Source of the DNA: Pokkaliibacter sp. MBI-7 | GTDB taxonomy: Bacteria; Pseudomonadota; Gammaproteobacteria; Pseudomonadales; Balneatricaceae | Direction: 5' to 3' | Assembly (NCBI RefSeq): GCF_029846635.1 | Contig: NZ_JARVTG010000002.1 | Location: forward strand, 2,087,501 to 2,151,500 | Length of the DNA stretch: 64,000 nt | Shown here: positions 37,328-45,137 of the stretch, one piece after another | How the letters are laid out: each line of letters starts with the position of its first letter | Position numbering within the stretch: position 1 is the first letter of the stretch | Position numbers and translations under genes: made by a program | The notes under the pieces: generated by a model | Seen by the model: the letters and a program-made list of their open reading frames with translations, nothing else | Told to the model about the DNA's origin: nothing | Database searches by the model: none

Positions 37328-38326
37328 CTAGAACCCCAGTTCATGGGCAGGCCTATTTGAGCCAGCCTCAAAGGCAAATACGGGCCAAGCCTTAGCATTT
37401 CCCTCTACAGCCATGTTGTATTCAGCTTCGCTCGCTGGAATACGATTATCCACCAAGAAATAGCCGATTAGCGGTTTGCGAAGTCTAATCCTTTTGGGTT
37501 TCCCAGCCCCATCCTCATCTAACTCGTAATCGGTAACGATTAAGGCTTGTTGATCTTCACTAAGGTGCGGATTAGGTCTCAGTTCAAGTTCGACTATCTG
37601 CTCCCACTCAACATCAAACTCAGGTGGAATACCTCTACAGCGCTCAAAAGCCGGGGCGCTCTCTCCCCAGTCCTTCGTGGACTTAGAGGGTTTGACCACT
37701 TTGGGTGTGCTTTTAAATCGACCAATGAGGAAATCACGATACGCCAAGCTATCCCAGCAAAACGCGCGTACGTGGTAACGGTTGTTAACGAACGCGATTG
37801 CCGTAGGCGTTAGCCGTCGGCCACGCCCCTTAGGTGAATTCATCGAAGCAACCACGGCTTCGATAGACCGCTGGTGTTCGATGGCCGAGAGCAACCGGGC
37901 TAGGACGCACAGATTGTGGCGGCGCGTCAGCATCGGCATTTCGGTGGCGTGGGCGGCCACGGGCGGCGCGTACTCTTCTATGGTCTGCCACTGTAAATCC
38001 GCTTCGGACAGCAAAACCGGCTCAAAGCTTTCAGAGGGTTGATGGTAGGGAATACCTAACTGATATTGCTTTACCGCCTTCGGAGCGATTTGCTGATAAA
38101 GTTTTATGTCTTTCTGAGCCTGGGGACGCGAGATCCCAAAGGTCTCCATCAGCATGGTCGTAGTTAACCGTCTCTCCCAGAGTAACTGGCGTTCGATATA
38201 ACACAGGCGCAGCCACTGCGGGTGCGAATACGCTCCAGCTTCAAGTCGCTTACTGGCCAAATCCGTCACGGAGACTGCTTGCTTGTCTGACGCGATCGCG
38301 GGTTTGATGTACTGCGAATACTGCAT
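37328..38326 (-). CDS. WYL-domain transcriptional regulator of the BrxR/CapW type
   Basis: 332 residues. A winged helix-turn-helix spans residues 40-85 (LLWERRLTTTMLMETFGISR). A WYL domain lies at about 150-210 with the ligand-site stretch NNRYHVRAFCW and RDFLIGRF. A C-terminal WCX-like dimerisation part follows. This order and length match the BrxR/CapW repressors that sit beside BREX, CBASS and other phage-defence operons and respond to nucleic-acid ligands. Here it is carried in cargo of lower GC content, without an obvious effector operon of its own. An AT-rich repeat cluster in its promoter is the probable operator. Confidence 0.75.
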   Translation of the reverse strand: MQYSQYIKPAIASDKQAVSVTDLASKRLEAGAYSHPQWLRLCYIERQLLWERRLTTTMLMETFGISRPQAQKDIKLYQQIAPKAVKQYQLGIPYHQPSESFEPVLLSEADLQWQTIEEYAPPVAAHATEMPMLTRRHNLCVLARLLSAIEHQRSIEAVVASMNSPKGRGRRLTPTAIAFVNNRYHVRAFCWDSLAYRDFLIGRFKSTPKVVKPSKSTKDWGESAPAFERCRGIPPEFDVEWEQIVELELRPNPHLSEDQQALIVTDYELDEDGAGKPKRIRLRKPLIGYFLVDNRIPASEAEYNMAVEGNAKAWPVFAFEAGSNRPAHELGF

Positions 38327-38390
38327 CTAGCGGCCCTTCCACTCTCGCCTAATGACTCATACCACAGCAGTGTAAGTGGATACTGTATAA

Positions 38391-38436
38391 ACATCTACTA
38401 CCTATATTTAATATATAGATGTATAAAATATAGATA
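38391..38436. promoter_or_regulatory. AT-rich inverted and direct repeats, candidate operator of the WYL regulator
   Basis: ACATCTA (38391-38397) and TAGATGT (38416-38422) form an inverted repeat. TATAGAT occurs at 38414 and again at 38430, 16 bases apart. The cluster starts 65 bases upstream of the regulator start, where BrxR-type repressors bind their own promoters. Confidence 0.5.
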
Positions 38437-38588
38437 CTTTGGCGGTCTGCAGTGCTCCTCTACGTGGACTAAGAACGTAACGACAGCGCATAGGGTGATT
38501 CAGTGAGCTTTGCCACTCTCAATACCAATCTGTTTAAACCCATATCGGGTGAGAACGGGCGGTCGATGCTCTCGTGCCTCCCCGGGAC

Positions 38589-38744
38589 ATGGCCATCCGT
38601 CAGCATGACAGGTCGGTGCCACTTCAGGTGTGGCCGTTGCCGTGGCACGGCGATCAGTGGCCCTGCAAGGTGCCGGATGCGAAAGGAAGCTGGACGCATG
38701 TCCTATCCACGCCAGCCGAAACCACCGATACGTCCGTCCTCTAA
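38589..38744 (+). CDS. Short open frame before copy C, doubtful
   Basis: 51 codons (MAIRQHDRSVPLQVWPLPW). Codon use and the Trp-rich sequence look coding, but no ribosome-binding site or family is seen. It ends just before copy C and may be the 3' remnant of a gene from the inserted cargo. Confidence 0.25.
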   Translation: MAIRQHDRSVPLQVWPLPWHGDQWPCKVPDAKGSWTHVLSTPAETTDTSVL

Positions 38745-38751
38745 CGCCTAC

Positions 38752-39000
38752 CCCAACCCTCTGCCCCGCCGTCAGGCTTGATGCAGGACGGCACCACCGC
38801 TTTGTTCCGATACTCCCGTGCGATATGTATTCAGGCACGGGAGGTGTCATGCAACTGCCCTTTGAACTTGATCCGCAGATCATCCATCACATCATCTACA
38901 GCCAGGCCGGCTCCATCGGCAAGGCCATCATTGAGCTGCTGATGAACTCGGTGGATGCCAAAGCCTCCACGGTCACGCTGACACTGGACAAGACCGGCTT
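38752..39000. repeat. Cargo-boundary direct repeat, copy C (intact)
   Basis: The complete version of the repeat, joined to the full-length ATPase-protease gene. It is about 85 percent similar to copy B at the protein level and shares its first 60 bases with copy A. Confidence 0.8.
38813..38843 (+). promoter_or_regulatory. Hairpin covering the ribosome-binding site of the ATPase-protease gene
   Basis: CTCCCGTGC (38813-38821) pairs perfectly with GCACGGGAG (38835-38843) around a 13-base loop. The right arm contains most of the Shine-Dalgarno GGGAGG (38839-38844), five bases before the ATG at 38849. Translation would need the hairpin to open, by heat, a protein or a ribosome. Confidence 0.6.
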
Positions 39001-41152
39001 CCGCTGCCGGGATGACGGTGCCGGCTTCGCCAGCCGTGAGGATGTTATTCAGTACTTTGGTCGCTTCGGGACACCCCATGTGGAGGGGGACGCCACCTTT
39101 GGTCGCTTCCGCCTGGGGCGGGGCCAGATCATGGCACATGCCCGTACAATCTGGCGTTCCAATGGCTGGCAGATGCGGGTCGATACCCGCACCATGGGTT
39201 ACCACTATGATCTGGAGCAGTGCGCCGCTGAACGGGGCTGCGCCATTGAGGGAGACTGGTATGACCCCCTGAGCGAAGAGGAGCTGATGTCCACAATACA
39301 GGAGATTCGCGACCTGGTGCGCTATACCCCGATTCAGATCGTACTCAACGAGCGCGTGATCTCTCGTGATCCGCGCCTTGAACAGTGGGACTATGAAGAC
39401 GACATGGCCTACTACCGGGTCAGGGACGACGGGGCGGTCGGCATCTATAATCTGGGGGTGCTGGTCCGTCACGATCCGGGGCATGTGTTTGGCGCCGGTG
39501 GTCTGATCGTTTCCAAACAGGCTATTGATCTGAACGTCTCCCGTACCGAGATCCTGCGTAAGAGCTGTCCGGTGTGGAAAAAGATCGCGGCGCAGTTTGG
39601 CAAACTGACCGCCGAACTGACACAGCGCAGCGCCCATCGTAAAACCGAATCACGCAGAGAGCAGACGGCCAGGCAGTTGATGTCCGGGCATGCTGAGCTG
39701 GTGCGGCTGTACCACCATGAGGAGGTGATTACCCTCCTGCCGGGCAAACGTCATGTCAGCCTGGCACACTTTCTGCGCCATTGCTGGAGTGGTACGCAAG
39801 AGGGGAGCGTGTACAGCGTGGCCAGCTCTTCAGGTGTTCCTCGGGGAGAAGCCATTGCCAGTGCAGGCATCTGTACCATCGTTCATCCCCAGACCCTGAC
39901 CCGCTTTGGGTGCTACAACGACACAGAGTTTCAGGAGGTACTGGTAAACATCCTGCACCTGGTTGCCGAGCGTGATCACGAGGGCCACCTCAACCTCGAT
40001 CCCCCCGCCCTGTTGGATTTTAAGGTGTTGCATCAGGCGTTTGTTGAACGCACTCAGCTACTCTCAGAAAAAAGCCTGGATAAAGAAACCCGACGCGCCT
40101 GGGTCGCGCTGCGCTGGTGTCTGGTGCAGTACGCCCGGCTTTGTACAGGCTACGCCAACCGCTTTCATATCGTGCTCGGTGAATCGTCCTCAGCAGAGGC
40201 CTGGACCGACGGCGAAAGCTATATTGCTATTGATCGCAAGGTCGTGCAGCGGTTGAAGGGGCACCCATTACAAACCGCTGCCTACATCTTCAATCTGGTG
40301 GAGCACGAATTGGCCCATGAGGGCGACAGCATGGACTGTGGGCACGATGAAGCGTTCTATCAGCGTTTTCACGACCTCACGATCACCCATAGTCAGGACC
40401 GGCAGCGCCACCTGCACCAATTCCTGCGCAGATACACCGACAGCATGACCCGTGCCGATACCTACAAACCCCGTAGTGAAGCCTGGCGTGGACGGCACCT
40501 TGTCGATCTGGCCAGCCGACGCCGGCAAACGCGGGATATGTCGCCAGCCATTGAGAGCATCAGCGAAGGCGAGGCGATGCTGCTGGCCAGTCCGCCTGAC
40601 GAGAACCTGGCCCTGATCACTCAGGTCAATGCCCGGCTGCAGCAGGTGCAGGCCCCACCGCCCGACTGGCATGCCGTGCTTCTACAGGCGCAGAAGGCGC
40701 AGGTTCAACGAGCCATCATCGAGCAGCAACAACAGCAACAGCGTCAACAACAGTGGGAGGAGGAACAGGCCGCCTGGCGCGCAAGCAACGCCGAGTTTGA
40801 GGCCATGCAACAAGCAGAGCGTACTCGTCTGGACCACTTGCGGGCTCAGCTGGCCAATATCCCGGAGCTGGATCAGGACACGCTCAAGGAGGCGCTTGAT
40901 TATTGGGAATGTATGTGCGAGACCCCCGACACTCTGGACGAGGCCATGAAACAACTGGCCAGCCAGCCCTGGGCCATCTTCTGGCCTGAGCAGGAGCAGG
41001 AGAACGAACCGACACCCGAGAGCTATATCCCGGAAGAGGTGCGGCACTTGTTGCAGCCTGGAGAAACCTGGTGGTCTATACAGCGTAATGCCGCCGCTGC
41101 CGGCTTCTATCGCGAGGCCGATTATCTGCGCTGGCGTGAACAGCAGGATTAA
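38849..41152 (+). CDS. GHKL (Hsp90/MutL-type) ATPase fused to an HExxH zinc-protease motif
   Basis: 767 residues from the ATG at 38849. Residues 1-200 are a GHKL ATPase: N-box ELLMNSVDA (Glu29, Asn33), DDGAGF (residues 55-60) and a glycine lid RFRLGRGQ. A second domain of Hsp90/MutL transducer type probably follows. At 486-499 stands HELAHE then eight residues and His499, a zincin zinc site with catalytic Glu487. A glutamine-rich coiled coil (about 620-670) and a helical C-terminus end the protein. The family is unknown to me. It could sense something through ATP-driven clamping and trigger proteolysis, or act as a chaperone with a degraded protease domain. It is flanked by cargo repeats and its start is masked by a hairpin. 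Confidence 0.75.
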   Translation: MQLPFELDPQIIHHIIYSQAGSIGKAIIELLMNSVDAKASTVTLTLDKTGFRCRDDGAGFASREDVIQYFGRFGTPHVEGDATFGRFRLGRGQIMAHARTIWRSNGWQMRVDTRTMGYHYDLEQCAAERGCAIEGDWYDPLSEEELMSTIQEIRDLVRYTPIQIVLNERVISRDPRLEQWDYEDDMAYYRVRDDGAVGIYNLGVLVRHDPGHVFGAGGLIVSKQAIDLNVSRTEILRKSCPVWKKIAAQFGKLTAELTQRSAHRKTESRREQTARQLMSGHAELVRLYHHEEVITLLPGKRHVSLAHFLRHCWSGTQEGSVYSVASSSGVPRGEAIASAGICTIVHPQTLTRFGCYNDTEFQEVLVNILHLVAERDHEGHLNLDPPALLDFKVLHQAFVERTQLLSEKSLDKETRRAWVALRWCLVQYARLCTGYANRFHIVLGESSSAEAWTDGESYIAIDRKVVQRLKGHPLQTAAYIFNLVEHELAHEGDSMDCGHDEAFYQRFHDLTITHSQDRQRHLHQFLRRYTDSMTRADTYKPRSEAWRGRHLVDLASRRRQTRDMSPAIESISEGEAMLLASPPDENLALITQVNARLQQVQAPPPDWHAVLLQAQKAQVQRAIIEQQQQQQRQQQWEEEQAAWRASNAEFEAMQQAERTRLDHLRAQLANIPELDQDTLKEALDYWECMCETPDTLDEAMKQLASQPWAIFWPEQEQENEPTPESYIPEEVRHLLQPGETWWSIQRNAAAAGFYREADYLRWREQQD

Positions 41153-41205
41153 GTGCCCTGGTCCAGCTGTCTTGCTGGGCCATTCCTCTATCTCTCCCGC
41201 TCCCG

Positions 41206-41257
41206 CTGCCAGTCAGGTTTCCCCCGCTACACGCTGATGAGCCAGAACTACACTGCC
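41206..41257. repeat. 52-bp direct repeat, copy D
   Basis: Identical over 52 bases to 42323-42374 (copy E). Copies D and E bracket the dinD module. Confidence 0.85.
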
Positions 41258-41302
41258 CGGCAGTGTTTCATCCAATCATTTAACGAGGGTGCCAAGCCAT
41301 AG
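41237..41302 (+). pseudogene. Truncated 5' end of the P-loop protein gene
   Basis: Copy D contains the start of the gene at 42354 (MSQNYTA), then leaves the frame and stops after 21 codons. It is the upstream remnant of the site where the dinD module was inserted. Confidence 0.65.
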
Positions 41303-41392
41303 CCGGCGCATTGTTAAAGTGCTACTTTTACTTACGGATACATTCTGTGACTGTGTTAGAATCACGCGTTTTTTTGGAACAGGATGGATGCC

Positions 41393-42250
41393 ATGGACTA
41401 TAGTGAATATGAAGGCGAACGCTGTAAGGATGTCGATCTCTTTCACTTTGAGGAAGACTTCATGAACTTCAACGATCTGGCCAGAGCGAATGGGTTTACT
41501 TACTGGTATGCCCGTGACTTCATGTTTATGCTCGGCTACAGCTCGTACGAGACCTTTCGCAAAGTCCTCAATAAGGCCATGACCACCTGCCTGACACTGG
41601 ACATTGACACGTCCGATAATTTTCAGCAGACCCACCGAACGCTGGATGGTAAAGAGGTCAAAGACTTCAAACTCTCGCGCTTTGCGTGTTATCTGGTCGC
41701 CATGAACGGTGATAACAAGAAAGAAAAAGTGGCTCAGGCGCAGGCCTTCTTTGCTGTCACGGCCGAAGCGATTCAGCGCTATGTAGACAATCCTGCAGAG
41801 GTTGAGCGTGTCCTGATCCGTGACGAGATTACCGCCCATGAGAAAACCCTGGCATCCACAGCCAAGGCTGCGGGCATTGAGACAGCCAAGGACTATGCCT
41901 TTTTTCAGAATGCGGGGTATAGAGGCATGTACAACATGAGCCTTACTCAGCTCAAGGAATATAAAGGACTGGCCCAGAAAAACCGCTCTTTGCTCGATTT
42001 TATGGGTAAAGAAGAGCTGGCTGCCAATCTCTTTCGTATCACCCAGACCGACCTGAAGATGAAGAATGAAGCTATTCAAGGTCAACGTCTGGCAGAAAAT
42101 ACGGCCAGGGAAGTAGGCTCTAAAATCCGCAAAACCATGTTAGAAATCAGTGGTATTGCCCCTGAAGATATGGCTTTGGCAGATGACATCAAGAAAGTGA
42201 AGACATCATTAAAACAGACTCATCGCGGTCTTAAAAAACTGGATAGTTAA
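41393..42250 (+). CDS. dinD: DinD-like DNA damage-inducible protein
   Basis: 285 residues from the ATG at 41393 (AGGA eight bases ahead); an ATG at 41384 is also possible. The match to E. coli DinD runs along the whole protein. It has an N-terminal BRO-N-like domain (ARDFMFMLGYSSYETFRKVL, LSRFACYLVAMNGDN) and a C-terminal half with FFQNAGYRGMYN, LAQKNRSLLDFMGKEELAANLF and RITQTDLKM. DinD inhibits RecA-mediated strand exchange and disassembles RecA filaments. I see no LexA box. The gene has lower GC content than its neighbours. Confidence 0.85.
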   Translation: MDYSEYEGERCKDVDLFHFEEDFMNFNDLARANGFTYWYARDFMFMLGYSSYETFRKVLNKAMTTCLTLDIDTSDNFQQTHRTLDGKEVKDFKLSRFACYLVAMNGDNKKEKVAQAQAFFAVTAEAIQRYVDNPAEVERVLIRDEITAHEKTLASTAKAAGIETAKDYAFFQNAGYRGMYNMSLTQLKEYKGLAQKNRSLLDFMGKEELAANLFRITQTDLKMKNEAIQGQRLAENTAREVGSKIRKTMLEISGIAPEDMALADDIKKVKTSLKQTHRGLKKLDS

Positions 42251-42322
42251 CCCTTCCTCTTGCGATTCCCCGTACAAGGCCCAGTGACGCTGCTGGGCTT
42301 ACTCATCCTCAAAACCCTTCTT

Positions 42323-42374
42323 CTGCCAGTCAGGTTTCCCCCGCTACACGCTGATGAGCCAGAACTACACTGCC
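42323..42374. repeat. 52-bp direct repeat, copy E
   Basis: Intact partner of copy D. It contains the ribosome-binding region and first seven codons of the P-loop protein gene. Confidence 0.85.
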
Positions 42375-42866
42375 TGCTTCGTTAACCATGAAACAGCGCA
42401 GGATAACCGTATGAAAGACAACAGGATGACCCCTCTCATCAAACAGGCAATGCAGGATCATCATGTCGTGGTGCTGGTCGGCGCGCCGGGGGCCGGTAAA
42501 AGTGTCGCTGCCTATCAGGTACTGGATTTACCCATTGAATGGGATGCACTGGGGCGCCTGCAGGAATCGCCCACCCCTTTGATAACAGAGAATAACGTGA
42601 TCCTGACTGATGTGATGGGTGAGCCCTATGCACTCAACATCGATTACCTCCAGCGTCACGGTGCAACCCCGGGCACATTCAAGATCATGATCTGCGCACA
42701 GGTACTGGAAGAAGCGCAGCCATTACTGGACTGCTTGCGGTCACTGGGCTATCACCGCTGCCTGATGATTCACATAGCGTCGTGGAAAACAGGGGAGGCG
42801 ATGTCACGCAATCGGGTTAAACGCATACTGGATAACTGCACCACTACGCTATTCCCACAGCCTTAG
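42354..42866 (+). CDS. Small P-loop NTPase, function unknown
   Basis: 170 residues. A Walker A motif GAPGAGKS is at 43-50 after a hydrophobic strand (VVVLVG), and a possible Walker B lies at NVILTDVMGEP (about 83-93). The rest is unlike known families. An ATG at 42411 (MKDNRMTPLIK) would remove 19 residues and is a plausible real start. Its 5' end is duplicated in copy D. Confidence 0.55.
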   Translation: MSQNYTACFVNHETAQDNRMKDNRMTPLIKQAMQDHHVVVLVGAPGAGKSVAAYQVLDLPIEWDALGRLQESPTPLITENNVILTDVMGEPYALNIDYLQRHGATPGTFKIMICAQVLEEAQPLLDCLRSLGYHRCLMIHIASWKTGEAMSRNRVKRILDNCTTTLFPQP

Positions 42867-43024
42867 CATTGCATAACGGAGGTCATCCCCGTGCAATCGC
42901 CGAACAAGGCCAGCGCGTCTCCATACATGTACCGGGCAAACCCTCTGAGCCTCCGTGAGCTTTTCCTGCTGTGTGCTCACCCTATTCCCCCAATACTACG
43001 GCCATCGTTCGGTGAGGTACTGCG

Positions 43025-43756
43025 ATGGCCATCTACCATTTGATCCATCCCCGCTCCCATCTGTCCGGCCAGTACGGCATTGATACGCCCTGGCAGGTCG
43101 ATCAGATTCGTCAGCTGCTGGCCTTCATCCAGCGCGTCCGGGATACGTTCCCGGTACTGCCGGGCATTGATGACGGTCTGTCCGAAGCCACCGCCATGTT
43201 GGTATTAGAGCAGGTGCTGCCCGGCTGTCGGGCACTGACCTGTAGCCTGTCCTGTTCTGCGGCAGCAGCCCGCAGGCAGCCCGTCGTCCCGGTCAATCTG
43301 GTGCAGGTGTGGTATGAGGTGGCCGCGGTCACCCCCATCACGACTCTTTATCAACTGAGCATGGCCATGGGTGTGGGTCTGTCGGATGTCAGTCATGCCC
43401 TGGCTCAGGTTCTGCTGCGACAGGCGGAGTCGGTCCACCACGCGGATTGGGAACAGGTGATGAAGTTACGCTGGATGGCTGCCGGGTATCCGGTACAGTC
43501 CGCATGGCATTGGCACACGGTCTATTCGCAGCCGTTATCAGGCCGTCTGTTGCAACGCACCCTGTGTGATCTGCTGCGCCTGGAGTCAGGGGTGGTCGCG
43601 ACACTGGAGCCAGAGCAGACAGGCTCCGCTCCCATCCCAAGGGCTCAGGCCGACACATCCGATCCCACTGCTCTGCAGCTGGCACTCTTCCCGACGATCC
43701 ATCCATCACCTCTTTCATCAAACAATATGGAGGCCCATCGTGGCACGAGGCGTTAA
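43025..43756 (+). CDS. Hypothetical ICE protein upstream of ssb
   Basis: 243 residues, soluble, no recognised domain. GAGGT precedes the ATG. The central part is helical; the C-terminal 40 residues are low-complexity. It overlaps ssb by 17 bases, so it is co-translated with it. Confidence 0.55.
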   Translation: MAIYHLIHPRSHLSGQYGIDTPWQVDQIRQLLAFIQRVRDTFPVLPGIDDGLSEATAMLVLEQVLPGCRALTCSLSCSAAAARRQPVVPVNLVQVWYEVAAVTPITTLYQLSMAMGVGLSDVSHALAQVLLRQAESVHHADWEQVMKLRWMAAGYPVQSAWHWHTVYSQPLSGRLLQRTLCDLLRLESGVVATLEPEQTGSAPIPRAQADTSDPTALQLALFPTIHPSPLSSNNMEAHRGTRR

Positions 43757-44252
43757 TAAAGTTACCCTGATTGGTAATCTGGGCGCGGACCCCGAAGTCC
43801 GCTACATGCCCAACGGCACTGCCGTAGCCAACATTACCCTGGCAACCAGCGAAAGCTGGAAAGACAAACAGTCCGGCCAAGTACAAGAACGAACGGAATG
43901 GCACCGCGTGGTGTTTTTCGCCCGTCTGGCTGAAGTGGTCGGTCAGTATGCGCGCAAAGGGTCCAAGCTGTATGTGGAAGGTAAGCTGCAGACCCGTAAG
44001 TGGCAGGACCAGAGTGGTCAGGATCGCTACACCACCGAGGTCGTCGTAGACATGCGCGGCTCAATGCAGCTGCTGGACAGCCGTCCTGACAACGGCCAGG
44101 GAGCAGGCCCGGGCGGAAGTACGCCAAATGCCTCCGGTCGCCAGGGAGGAAATCCACAACAGCCCTACCAGCAACCTGCCTCACCCCTGCCCGATTACTC
44201 CGGCTACCCACAGAACAGCTTTGACGACTTTGATGATGACATTCCCTTCTAG
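43740..44252 (+). CDS. ssb: Single-stranded DNA-binding protein of the element
   Basis: 170 residues from the GTG at 43740, preceded by GGAGG. The OB fold is clear (RGVNKVTLIGNLGADPEVRY, WHRVVFFARLAEVVGQYARKG, GKLQTRKWQDQ). A Gly/Gln/Pro-rich linker follows, then the acidic tip DDDIPF, which recruits partner proteins. ICE-borne SSBs coat transferred single-stranded DNA and work with the element topoisomerase. Confidence 0.95.
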   Translation: MARGVNKVTLIGNLGADPEVRYMPNGTAVANITLATSESWKDKQSGQVQERTEWHRVVFFARLAEVVGQYARKGSKLYVEGKLQTRKWQDQSGQDRYTTEVVVDMRGSMQLLDSRPDNGQGAGPGGSTPNASGRQGGNPQQPYQQPASPLPDYSGYPQNSFDDFDDDIPF

Positions 44253-44574
44253 GCAACCCCTGAAACAAGGGTGGAGTGCGGTGATGCTCAGTGCCGTGTG
44301 CTGGGCCGTCGCCCTGCCTGCACTCGCCACGCCATCAGCAGACAGTGCTGCGGCTGTTGGGTGTCTGGCACCCGACGGCATGCGCTATCCGCCGGGCAAA
44401 CTCTATACCTTGAATCAGCACGAACTGGATCACCGCAAAGCAGCGGGTGAATGGGTCTCGGATGGCGATGCCATCCTAGCCCAGTGTCAGTTTTTGGTGG
44501 ATGTGACGACAAGCCGACATCCGGCACCGGAGCAACGGCGGTATGTCTGGGTATCGTTTGAGTGGGGACAGTGA
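44236..44574 (+). CDS. Small exported hypothetical protein
   Basis: 112 residues from the ATG at 44236, chosen because it gives a signal peptide with a basic start (MTFPSRQPLKQGW) and cleavage after ALPALA. A GTG/ATG pair at 44281-44286 has a better ribosome-binding site (GGTGGAG) but would lack the basic residues. Three cysteines may form disulphides in the periplasm. No family recognised. Confidence 0.5.
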   Translation: MTFPSRQPLKQGWSAVMLSAVCWAVALPALATPSADSAAAVGCLAPDGMRYPPGKLYTLNQHELDHRKAAGEWVSDGDAILAQCQFLVDVTTSRHPAPEQRRYVWVSFEWGQ

Positions 44575-44580
44575 GTACTT

Positions 44581-44712
44581 GTGGCATTGCAGCTGGATAT
44601 ACAGGCAGCCGGCACGGATGTCAGAAAATTGGCGCAGCATATCAAACGCTGGGGGAAGGCGGAGCGGCAACCCATCAAGACTGTAGCAGCGGTCACTAAG
44701 GATGCTGGCTGA
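44581..44712 (+). CDS. 43-residue open frame, doubtful
   Basis: From the GTG at 44581 (GTG GCA TTG CAG). The composition (ALQLDIQAAGTDVRKL) looks like an amphipathic helix but there is no clear ribosome-binding site. It may be a gene fragment. Confidence 0.25.
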   Translation: MALQLDIQAAGTDVRKLAQHIKRWGKAERQPIKTVAAVTKDAG

Positions 44713-44830
44713 GAGGTTGGGAAAGGCAGAGAGACTGGGACAGGCTTTAGCATTTACCATCCACATATTAAAAGACAAGTCAATATGCTATGCGGCAGTA
44801 TGTGTTCTGCTGCCTCAGTTTTTGCTGCTG

Positions 44831-44945
44831 AGTGATTCCACTGGAATCACTTAGCCAAATTCGGGTCAGCTACAAATGCCACAAATAAGTGACCATGGGT
44901 TAGTAAAGTGATGACACTGTCATCACTTAGCCAAATTCGGGTCAG
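44831..44945. repeat. Two palindromes with compensatory differences, each followed by the same 24-bp repeat
   Basis: AGTGATTCCA-C-TGGAATCACT (44831-44851) and AAGTGATGACA-C-TGTCATCACTT (44908-44930) are perfect palindromes with the same outer arms. Their inner four base pairs differ on both sides so that pairing is kept. Each runs into the same 24-base block (44846-44869 and 44922-44945). They lie in a gene-free stretch (44713-45137) ahead of the PFL_4669-like gene. Confidence 0.8.
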
Positions 44946-45137
44946 TTGAGGCAATATCCCTCCCTCCTCTATTTCCTTACTCTCAGCCTGTCTCTGAGGG
45001 TTTTCTGCTGAGTTGCTGGCCGTTGTTGAACACACTGCGTAGCGGCAGTCGGACGTAGATCCTGCGCCACTTTCTCGATTTTTCTTGCTCGTGTTTCGTT
45101 CCTATTTTCGCTTTGTCATTCAATCAGGAGTGTGTTC

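Noticed and set aside
38503..38781. 92-codon frame upstream of the ATPase-protease gene and an antisense frame there
   Set aside because: Arg/Pro/Cys-rich, no ribosome-binding site, and runs into the repeat copy C.
41262..41392. LexA box for dinD
   Set aside because: DinD genes are often SOS-controlled, but no CTG-N10-CAG pattern is present upstream.
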